Source of the DNA: Ichthyosporea sp. XGB-2017a
Taxonomy: Eukaryota > Opisthokonta > Ichthyosporea
Reading direction: 5' to 3'
DNA length: 39,230 nt
Assembly: GCA_002811675.1 (NCBI GenBank)
Contig: PDIM01000026.1
Location: 19,458-58,687 of the forward strand
The notes beneath the pieces are model-generated. The model ran no database searches. It saw nothing but the letters and a program-made list of their open reading frames with translations, and had not been told where the DNA came from. Made by a program: the position numbers and the translations under genes. Positions 11,300-23,200 of this stretch are shown in pieces; position 1 is the first letter of the stretch, and each line of letters starts with the position of its first letter.

Positions 11300-14200
11300 C
11301 TATCCAAATCGAAAAGGCGACAAAACCGGGTTCATGAAAATCAAGTATTCAGATATTGTCCTTAGTTTGTCCCGACCGAGGCATTGCTCAGATGAGCGGA
11401 AAACAATGCGTAGCTCGTACGATGATGTTCCCAATTCAGCTTCTTGAACAGACACCTCTATATAATCCTTATCGGCCTCGTTATAGAGCAACATCATGTA
11501 TGTATGATATGCAAATAGGCGTATGACTTGGCTGGGGTCAAACGAGGATGGGTTTTGTTCATTAACAAAACTCAGGGCAACACTTTCGCACAGTCTATCA
11601 GGTAATAGATTCGGCTCTTTCAGCAATCGTCTCACGTCAGGAATATCAAGTAGAGCTTTGGTCAAGCTATAAGCCGTTGATAACTTGCTTTTGACAAGCT
11701 TATTTAGTTGCTTAACGTATAGTCCAGTGCGTGCAAATGACTCTTCGTGGACATTCAAGGATTGAAAAGGCGATTGCTCTAGATTGTTCACAAATAAGAA
11801 TGTATCAAGAGCTCGTGTTTCTCTGCGTTTCTTTTCATCATTTGCTTTAGGAAACACAGGGGCGTGGTTAAATAAGCCATATTCATGATTTAACATAAGA
11901 GTGACCCAAAACATACAGCTAAGGCTTTTATCATCTAAGTACACATCATTTCCATCTTCATTCAGACCAATGTAAAAGTCCACTTTCAAAGTCATGTAGG
12001 AGGGCCGCTTGTTGCGAAAATTTTCCATTATTAAATAATCCCAAAGTTCCTGTTGATTTGTCACCAGCAATTCCCCAGGGTGTATATCGGTTAACTGTAA
12101 ATGGGTATCATCCAGAAAGCGTTGCAATGCAGTGTTCGTTCTCAAAGATTTGACTTTGCCTAGTTCATCCACAACAGATCTCATATACTTTGACATATGC
12201 ATAACAAAGTCTTGGGCAAGATACGGGTGCTCATCTGACCGAAACAAGCCAATATCACTCATAAGAAATAAAATTGCATATTCTGCAATATCATTGTTGT
12301 ACATACGTCCATAGATAGTAACCGCAAATCTATTGAAGCCACTCCACCAATTCGACTGTCGGTATTTGGAAGTGTCAATGGAACCGACCTTTCGCTCCCA
12401 GCTACGAACTGGCACACTTAAAGTTTTATCAAATGCTTCAGAGCTCGAACCATAGAAGAATTTCAGAGTTGTGTCTTTTCGCACCCTGCCCAGCATAGTT
12501 GTCTCTATTCTCCAAACATTACGCATACTTGATCCAAAAGAGCTTTTGTTCCAATGCTCGTGGGCTTCGGCATCCAAAGCAAGCATTACTTCATCACTTT
12601 GAAGTTTTACAATCAATGGCGAGCTAGGCAGCTCATCATCATTTGATTTATCACAGTGACCCAACTTTGTACTTATATCTGTATCCAAAGAACTTCTTAA
12701 GAGGTCAAAATATTCACTTTCCGAAGCCCGTCTATCTAGAGGTTTCTCACTATCGTGTGAATCCTCGTCTTCTTTCCGTGAGATAACATTATTGTCTGCG
12801 GACATATCTGCGGACTTCCCAGACCCATTTTCTTTGAGACGTTGCAAAGCCGATAAACCCTTTTGGTTTCCATCTCCGACCAACTTGGTTCCATATGCCG
12901 TGACACTCACAGCTATGTCAATACCTTCATATTCGATTCCTTTATCCATGTATGGCACATACAAATGTATTGGTCTGTGCGCTAGTCTAATATCTTCAAA
13001 GTCCACTTCGACTGGCCAGATATCTAAGTCTTTAAAAGAAACCTCCACGAAACGCTGAATAGCTTCTCGATCATTGTGAGTATTCTGAACTATTCTATGC
13101 AGTAGATGATCTGGAAAACAAACATCTATATTGCACGGGTAAAACACAGTTAGCACAGTCGTGAGAGTTCGCATATTTACATTGTATCCTTTTTGAGGGT
13201 ATCGAAGATTTCTATACCGTTTCGACCGCAGTCTGTTCATAAAACTTTTTGTTGTTGATTCAAAAAAGTACATAAATGTGCTCATGGCTTGCGTGCTCAG
13301 GTGGTTCGCCACCAATGGGGGGTAAAACAAACTGTATCTATGATATATGTTTTGAGTATCCAGAAGTCTACATTTGCTCAACGTATCCTGAACTCCTGCT
13401 ATTGTTGAAAATTCATAAGTATATTTTTCGCCAGAATTAAAGAGAACAGTCCGCACATAACGTAAAAGATAGTCTACTCGTAAAACAAAAGGGTAATTTT
13501 CCTCGCCACTAGACGCTACGTCCGAAGACCACAACTCTGACGCTTCTTCATCCAAAAAGAACAAATATGACCCGGCCAATTCAACATCAACAGGAACAAC
13601 TTCCATATCGATAGTCACGTCACTATCAGAGGTTTCTAGAGACTTGTACATGGTATCCAAGAGGATATCCTTGCACCCGCAACTAGACAAATACGTCTTT
13701 TTCACCAACTCGTGTGCATAGTCCCATCGAAAAATGTTTGGTGTGTATTTCCACACGTCCGGACTGTTTTTGATAAATATTTTCAGTATTACTTTTCCAA
13801 AATCACTTTCATGATAAATACCCAGTCCGTCATAATGTTTTGGATTACGGTCCAGTGCTGATACTCTCCCCAATATCTCAATATAAAGGGAAGAAAGAGA
13901 GCCACTTTCACTAATATCAAAGACGCTAGGATCCTTCAGGACAACGGCATTGTTTCTGTTCATCCCCCCAGTGAATGCGATACCAAAATACAAGGAAAGG
14001 CCCGAGGAGTGATGAAGTCTGATAAACTGCCTAAGAGAGTATCTAAATCTCTGAGAAGCATGGTCATTCAGTTCATCACACAGTGATTCTCTCTCAAGGG
14101 AGGTTCTGTTGACGGAAATGTTTACTGTTGCCCAATTCCCCAGCTGACTTTTTTGGGGTTCAATAGATATATACTTATTCACTTCCCTGCCAAAATAGTT

Positions 14201-17200
14201 CACTCTTTCGACTAAAAAGTTTTCATGTAGATTGATATCATGGTTCTCCGGGCATGAAATGGTATACTCAATTTCTACTTCCATTGAGGCCAATGCAGAT
14301 GAATTGATTCCTCGACTTCTGACCTTTTCATCATCAAACATAAATCGAGTGAATAGCCCCGAATCATACGCTTGCATCTTTGAATGTACATTACAATGTT
14401 CAAGCATTTGGATATCTTTGAGACATAGGTCTATGAGTATCGATAGAGGCTTTAGAACTTTGCGATCTACATCATCATTTCTCACATAGCCATCTTCTGC
14501 AAAAAATGCAGTCACTGAGAGTAATCCTTTCTTTAACACGACCATTTTGTCTGTGGGTGTTTCAACATTCTCTTCCAAAGATTTCAAATCCCACGCATCA
14601 AAGACGGGAGACACAGTTATAAGATTCTGAAACTTCGTGTTCTTTGACGCCAAGCTATCAAATAACTTGTCAAACTCTATGACCTTTTGCTTTTCAAGTT
14701 CTATATCCTCCAAGCCCTCGGCTCCTTTTGTGGCCTCTGAATCGTTTTTCCACACTCTGGAGCTTGAATGCAAGCGATTCAAGGCCGGATCCTCCTGAAC
14801 AAGATCTTTACTTTCACAATAAAATTGCTGCCCATGGAGAGGACAAAGGTTTACCAAAGGACTGGCAAACCCACCAGACTTGATAAAGACAGAGGCATAC
14901 ACGTCGAAATACGATCCTTCTTGTGCATTGTTGCCGTCGCCCCCTTGTTCTAAAACAGGTGAACGATGTGAAAGAATATCAATGTATCTAACCACAACAT
15001 CAAGATCAATATCCAATTTTAAAATGCCTCTCACGGTTGTTACAAAGGCGTTTCGCCAAGCGTCATATCCGAGGAAAGGTTCTACGTCCAGTCCTTCTTG
15101 AGGATTGAGAATAAATTTTCCCGTTGCTTGGTATACACACAAGCTAGCAGGGACAGTCACCCGAATTCTAAGAATAGAAAGTGCTTCCGTTATCGTTTTA
15201 GGATGGAATTGTATCTCTAAAGGTCTTAAAATGCCCTTCCGGAGAGTCATGAAATGTTGGTAGCTACTTGTGCTTTGCAAAGGTTTGACCGCTTTCAAAG
15301 CCTGATACAATTTGTATATGAGAATTGCACGATCATTATCCCCTGCCCCGAGCAAATACATAGCGGATTTGACTCCATTTAAGTTGCAATATGTGTCAAA
15401 AGGAAGGCTTTCTTCGCCATCCCGACCAAGGTGAACATTAGTTGATCGGGACTTCGACACTATCTTTGTAAATGCAAATTCTAGATAGAACCAAGCATCC
15501 AAACGCTTGCTTACGCTATCTATATCCAAGTAGGAGATGGGAAGTAGCACGTCACACTGAACAAATGTAAAAGAACCGCGTTTCTCAAATGGAACAAGAA
15601 ATTGAAGAGCTTCTCCAGCCTTTTCACATGATACGTGAACGTTAACTTCTGTAAAGGTTGTAGTCTTCTGAATAGCAACGTTTTCCTGATAGTCATACAT
15701 TAATGCACTGCTACTTATTTGCAGCAGCGTGTTTTCAATGTCTGTCAGAACCTTTGCATCTTCGTTCACTGGAACAGGGGCGATCATATAGTTTCGTAAT
15801 TTCAAATAATTGCCATCTGAAGTCACTTCCCCTGATGTAAAGTGGCTCACATAGTCATACTTTGACCACACGCGGAAGTTTGACACTACTGCATTACTCG
15901 GTAGTAAAGGTAAAGATTTTTCTTGCGAAAGGGCCAAATCGTGGGCTAAAATATATTGTTTAGCATCCTTTGCAACCCCACCACAGATCCATGTTAACGA
16001 CAAAGGTACATTTGATCTTCGAGAGAATTGCACAAGCACTTCTACATTAAATTCCACAAAGGCACTGTCAGAAATGGTTGGCTTTATGGCCAAAATGTGT
16101 ATGTCAAAACATTTTATATCATCATTGCAGCCTTTAAGCATCTCTTCAATAAAGCGCAATTCATTTTCTCTGGGACTCTCTTTAACAAGCTGGGCATACC
16201 CACTTCGAATGGTCGATGAAATCTTCTTTTCATAGCTGAACGCAGATATATACCAAAAATAATCCTCAATAGCATCATCTGATTCCCAACCTTTATGAAG
16301 ATTTACGTAAAACATACGTGCTGCCTCCAGAGACGAACGTGTATTCGGAAATGAATCAGGGGCTTTGATTGCATACTTCACACTCGAGCTGAGCACGGAT
16401 GACGATGCTAACATATCAGAGCTCAATGGTTTTACTTCGCCATCAATTCCATTAATAAGTGTAACATGCGTTTGCTCATAGCCTCTCGGAAAAGCGTCAC
16501 CAACAGTAAAGTAAGGATCTAGAGAATCACTCAATTGATTATCATAGGATTGGAGTGCAAGACATAATAAGAAGACAAAGTCATCGCTCGCAAGAAATGA
16601 TATATCTACCGCCTTTGGTTGTTGACCGTCTTTACTTCCAGGCACAAGCATTCGTTCTTCGAATTGAAGCCCACTCACTTCTTTGACAACATCTTTGGCA
16701 CTATCGCAAGTGTTTTGAAAAACATTTTCAACTATTCCATCGTCATACGCCTGATTCACTGAGTTAACCCATTCTTGTAAACTGAATACTCGACGGCTCC
16801 CTACTTTCAGCATCAGGTCGTTCTTGTGTATAACAAGGTAATTGTAAATTTCTCCAAGAAAATGCAATCTTCGAGAAATGACACGCTCGGCAGTCCATTT
16901 AACCTCATCTTCACTTAACTCCTGGCCTTTGTGAACCCACCTCTCTCTCTCAACTTTAATGGTCACTATAATTGAGCACTGGTGATAAACCCGTTTGCTT
17001 CCCGGAGCAGACTCTGGAACACGAATATGACTACTAAAAAACATGTTCGGGATGATAGATTTGCGCGTATGAGCGCCGTCTTCGGGGCCGTCGCATTCGT
17101 TTAGTTTCGCACTCACTATATCCTCTTGCAGTAAGAACAACGCCGATTCTAAAGGCCCTATATCTTCATAGGGTACATATTGAATCAGAGCTTTCAGGAA

Positions 17201-20200
17201 AAGCATAAGATGGTTGATCAACGGTTCTTGATACTTCGTAGGAATTTGAAATTGGTTCACCCATTCAGGACGCACAAACACAATAAGCGATGTCTCTGCC
17301 AGAATTGCTCCTGGTTCTGCAGCCGTAATTCCCTTTCCCGATGTGACAGCCACAGATTCGGCTATAGGTTTGTAGAGGGAAAGCATAAAGTATCTACCAA
17401 ACCGAAGAAGGGAAAATCCTGTGGCTGCCGAACTAAATTTGCTTTCTCCATACGCCAGGCACAAAGATTGAAGGAGCGAGTTCTTTACTTCACGTGGTAC
17501 TTTCATTCGCCTAAATTGCACCGTTACGTAGAATTTCACTCGCATCCTGGCCACGCTGATATCTTGCACGCCGACGACATGAGCCTTCAGCTTAGAGTGA
17601 TCTTCTATCAGACCTTTCATTAAGGGCTTCATGTTTCTATACATATCCATTTGAAGGTCTTTTATCAAATAGAAAAATTCTGAATACAGACTTTGATTTA
17701 ACAGGAGGGTTGCAGACATATACTGAGAACGGGGGTTCGCCACAGATTCATATAGACCATTCACCTCCTTATTGGGGCCACCCTCTGTTCCCCAGTCCCA
17801 ATGATAATACAAAAAAGAATCATTTCTCAACACATCAACAGCCAGAGAAGATCCAAATATAAGCTTTTCTGGTTCGCTCAAGGAAAACTGTTGGAAAAGT
17901 TTGTCATTCACACTTCCTGCATCTAAGGGAATGGACATTGCATAACGTGTAGAACTCTTACCATGAGAGTGGATACGTAAACTAAGCAACAACAAGATGT
18001 CTATATGTTCTAGGTTTGCGTAGGAGTAGTCATTAAAAGGACTCCATGAGGAATGGCTTGAGAACCAAGCCAAGCCGGTGCTCATAAGAAGATTTTGCAG
18101 AAGCTGGTTATACTGAAAGCCCAGAATATCTACCAGTTTACAAACCTCTTCAATGGTTAATTCTTTGTTGGCCTGGCTTTTTTGAGATTGAGTCAAGGAG
18201 ACCTCTGTAAGAACCACTTCGGTAATCACTGTATCTACAAGTAGCTTTTCTTTGTTTTCTCCGTATTTTACCTTGTCATATTCTGTGAATATTTCAGACG
18301 CCCTTTGCCTATCTGCGTCACTGCTTTTTATGTACGCCACTCTGACATTCTTCATAAAAATATTTCTGTTTTCCCATGCGGCTGATGTTAAGATAAGAAG
18401 CTCTAAATATTTTTCCCACTTAGTAACATAAGGTGCCAAGGCTTGAGTATTCACGGCGCCTGTTTGGACTCGTTCTATTATGGAGAATGTAAAGTCCCTT
18501 GATACATAGTTGCTATTTTGCTTCAACTCTTCCATAAATTTTTCCTCGGGCTTTACACTAGGATCAATTTTGTTCTTGGTCGGGGACTCGGAAGTTGTTA
18601 CGGTTCGCATCGGGGATGATGAAGGGGGTTTCCCCCCTCTGCGAAACCTCAACATTCTCAATCCAGCGTCTTGATGCTCTTCGGATAAGAAAAATTTAAG
18701 ATAAGGAGCCCCAGCGAGATCCTCTTTTTGAACTTTTAAATAGTCTGTAGGAAACGTTTGTTCGCCCCAACGCCGCAAAAGACGCCTGTTGACAGCGACC
18801 AGAGGCTGTCGATATCGCAATAAATTAGCCACACTTTTTGTGTTGTCTTTGAATGTAAACACAGTTTCAATTCCAAATTTTAGTCTAAATCCGTAAACAC
18901 TAAACTCACTATGTTTTGAAACATTCATGGACTTTTCCAGAAACAAGGCCACCTCAGGCACATCCGCCCCATCCAATGTAACTCTTTTCCATGCCGTATC
19001 GATGAAGTACGGTGCTGCTTCGACTAAGTACACGTGATATTCTGCAGTGTCTTCTCCGAGTATTTGTTTAATCCCTTTCGCAAAGTCACCGAAGGTAAAC
19101 CTATTATCACCATACCCTTCATCAATGTTAAGCAGAAACTTTTGGAGCAAGAACCGTGAGCTAAAGTCAGTACCTTCCATATTACGCTGAGGTTTTCCAA
19201 TAAGAAAAAACAAATCCGCGTCAACTAAAGATTCCTTTTGCAAGAGCGATAGGTCTGCCTCCTCTCGAAATGGTGATGTGTTCATCACTCCATTTCCATT
19301 TCCAATGGCAACTACCAGATGGTGCCTTTCCATCCACAAAGAACGGAATACATCTGGGGGCGACAGAACTGGGAATGGTTTGGAATAGGCCTTACTGCTA
19401 CAATGACCAATCTCCCATCCTTCTTTGTCAAATCCTGTATATACAGCTAAAAGCCTCATAGAGGGAATTATTTGAGAGTCGACTTCAGCTTGAGACAACA
19501 TTTCTGTATATTGAGTTTTGCTCGTGTCTACAAAACCAGGAAACTTTTTTACCGTGAGAGTCACAAGAAAGCCCTTCACATTATCAGCCTTGATTCCAAT
19601 TTCCTGGGGTGACATTCTTGATTCTTCAACACTTTGAACTAGAACTTGGGCCGGATAAACACGTTCATATACTGCAATTCTTACAAAGGCCATGAACTCG
19701 CTGAATACTTTGGATTTTAGCAGAGATGAAAACTTTTCGTTAGCTGAATCTTTCTCTTCCCCCCAGAACAAAGTACCTTCATCAACTGTCTGCATATCGA
19801 ACATCTCTACATCCAAGAGATACACAAGAATAGAAACTTTCCCATGACCATCAATTGTCGGCTCTGTGGTATAGATGCCATACGCCTCCCTTTTAGGAAC
19901 AGCACCGCTATTTCTTTCAGACGATGTTTCAACTGGACGAACAATATTTCCTTTTACAAATTCCATGTAACTGATTTCATTTTCAATGGGAACTTTGTGG
20001 CATCGATACGGTGTCACTCCTTCCCTCATGCTGCACCCATAACACGTTCTTGGATCAAACGAAATAGAAAGAAGGCCATTAGCCTCTGTATAATCAGTGG
20101 CGGTAATATGATTCTTCCCAAAAAACGAATCTCGAACCCCGGAAAAAGAAAGAAATCGTAAAATATCAACCGCAGATGTAAAAATGGGAAACTTTAAGCC

Positions 20201-23200
20201 CGGTTTGATTTCCAAAGAGACCATCATCAGAACTGAAAACGTTAAGCAATAATCATCTTTTGGGTTGTCCTTTGAACCCATTTGCCCACCCACACTACTT
20301 TCATTAAAAAGCTTTGGGCAATGGCTGCTATTATAAGGAGTGACCTCTGCATCTCCTACAAAAACATACTCCCTTATCAAGTTATACAGGCCTAATTTAC
20401 CTTCGCCTTGTTCTATTCTCATGTATGGCTGTAAATTAGAGTCTGTGTATTCCTTGATGTTCCATAAAAAGGACTCAAAAAACATATCCTCGTAATACCG
20501 TGCTCTAAGATGTGATATTTCGGATGAATTAACAGCATGGCCTGAATCGCCTTTGTATTGCTCTTCGGCGAAAGATAACTCATTACGCAGGAAAATATCA
20601 CCATAACGTTTCTTTTGGTATGATGTCAAGCTCCAGCTTCGAAATGGACGAACGGTTATTTCCACATTGAATGCACCAGATAATTCATCCACCGATGCAC
20701 TTGGATATAACAACGCTGCTCCAGGGAATACATTGAGCTCAATATAAACATCTTGAACAGTCCCTTTCCATAGCGAAGTGCTAAGAGACGAATACGCTTT
20801 CACCTTCTCAATGGAGTCCACTGGGCTAAGGTATGTTAAAGATGTCATGTTCATAAAACTGACCACCAATTCTACCTTGGTCATGCCATTCTGTGTAACA
20901 GGAGCAATGCTGGGGAGCGCAGGTGTCCTGTATTTCTCTGATGATTTCTGATATCTAAACATCGGTTGAATAACATGTACGCTGCTATGCGTTCTCTCTT
21001 CGGTCACTGCATGGGTCAGAAATGTGTAGCTTAATTCAAGGGCCTGACCAAGCTCTTCGTCGTCTGACCTATTGGGGTCTTTCGTCCCTTTTACATACAT
21101 CGTTACCTTCATTAAGCTATCTTTTTCCGCCTCGCTAAGACTGATTGAGCGGGGAGAGTAAGGCAATGGAATGGAAGGAATTCCAGAGATATCTAGAGAG
21201 GATTTCTCGAAGGTCCACTCAGAAGCAAATTCATTGATTTTATCTTGAATGACCAAATCAGAAATCCCAATGCTATTTTCATATCTGATGTCTGGTACTC
21301 TTGTAACACGACCCGTGGAATAGTCAGCAACAGAGAAACACGCGATGATAACAAAATCAAACTTAAAATCTTCTTGATCTTTGGGAATAAAGTGGCTTTG
21401 AGTCCAAATACCATATCCATTAAAGGAAACGTCTTCATCTACGACCCCGTACAAGTACTTTTCAAATGGGAGGCCGCTTTTCTCAAATTGATGCTGAAGT
21501 AAAGCTCTCAATACATCCATACTGTCTGCTTCTTCCCATAGCACGTATTTCGATTGATCATTGTTTGTTTCTCTTGTTCTTCCCCGAAGTTTAACCCTCA
21601 AAGAAAAACTGGCGAAGTTACTTTTTGTTAGCGTATTCGGAAGAGAAGTCTGTCTTGTGACTGAGGTGGGTCCCATAAGCGATGCTCGATAAGGAACAGC
21701 AGACGGGAAATTCTGTAATTTGCTTTCAGTGCCACACCATCCTTTAGGATATGGCAGTAATGTGGACACAGGGCCCTTTTTTCCAAAATTGAACACAGAT
21801 TCCACAACAGTTGCGGGTACGTAAGAAGGTTTTAGTCTATGAAAGAAATCACGTTCTTCGCCAGGTGGAGTGAGATACTTCTTCACACGAAAAGACACTC
21901 TTGCTGGTGATATCAACCTTTTATCATCACATTGTCGCTGGATTTGAAAGGCGGCTTTCTTAATACCAACGTCAATTATTTCAAAAGGCCACATTTTCCA
22001 TAAATGAATCCCTATTAAGTTGGTTGTCTCAGCCACACCAGCGCTTTCTTCCCAAGACAAATTGCTTAGATCAATCACTAATGCGCTCGACAATTCCCCA
22101 TTGTCTTTGTCATTGTTATTCACAGGCTCTGGAAGATCAAAGGGTGCATGTTGTGTCGTGACCTCATACATATCCACTGGAAGAGGCATTTCTTTGATTG
22201 ATTTTGACTTCATCGAAGCTAGATTTGATACCCTCGCCTCCTCCTTCAAAAGATAACTTCTGTAAACAACTTCAAACTGTTCATTTACGGGAAATTTTCC
22301 TTTTCTTAGCCCAAATATTTCATCAAGCTCCTTGAATTCGTTTCCATTAATTTGAAATTGAGGGCAGAGAGAAAGTAGTGACATGCCTTGTTGCATTCCA
22401 ATCCTGAAACTTTCACTCAATCCTCGAAAGGAAGAGAATGGAACTGCGGTAGATGATGAAAGGAGGCTATGTGTGTTCCCAGTATCAGAATTCTCCTGGA
22501 GCGTCTCTGGGCTATGCGTCAAGAGCGAAGGTTGATAGTGGTGGTGGGCAGTCACATAAAATACCAAAAAAACTCGAACAAATTGCTGAGAAGCAACATC
22601 TTTATCCACTATGTCCCTCCCTGAGTAGTCTAGTCTATTCCAAAACCCATCTCTCAGAACATCAAATAGTTGAACACTTGGGAAGTAACTGTCTTTGGCC
22701 TTTCTCATTTTGAATACGTTGCTACTTTTGGGAACAGAACAGGTCGTTAACATTGCTTCAATTGATTCTCTTAACAGCGCATCATGTTCTTTGTATGCGA
22801 CCTTTTCTCGATCATTTTTTTCTTCTTTGGTCGATTCAGATGAGCTTATGGGGACACTCTTAACAGTCCTCATAATCACATTTTCGCTCGACGAAAGATA
22901 TGCTCCAAGCGGCTTTTCAATTCCAGTTAACATTGCTCTAGCCTGTCTAAAAGACCCAACGAGACCACGGTTGTATTCAACCTCAAACATTGTAAATGCA
23001 CCATTCTCCCCTTTTCCGTACACTGGCAGAGAATTTCCCCCACTGCGTTGCTCGTCCAACAGTCTTTCGCCTAACAATGGGGACTTCCACTTCCTGTTCA
23101 GCTCACCAGAGGAATCAATCACATCTACAACCGCCCTGAGACTCCATACATTTCTCGCATTCGAACGATCTTCTTCAAGTCTGCTGTACCCCCTAGACAA

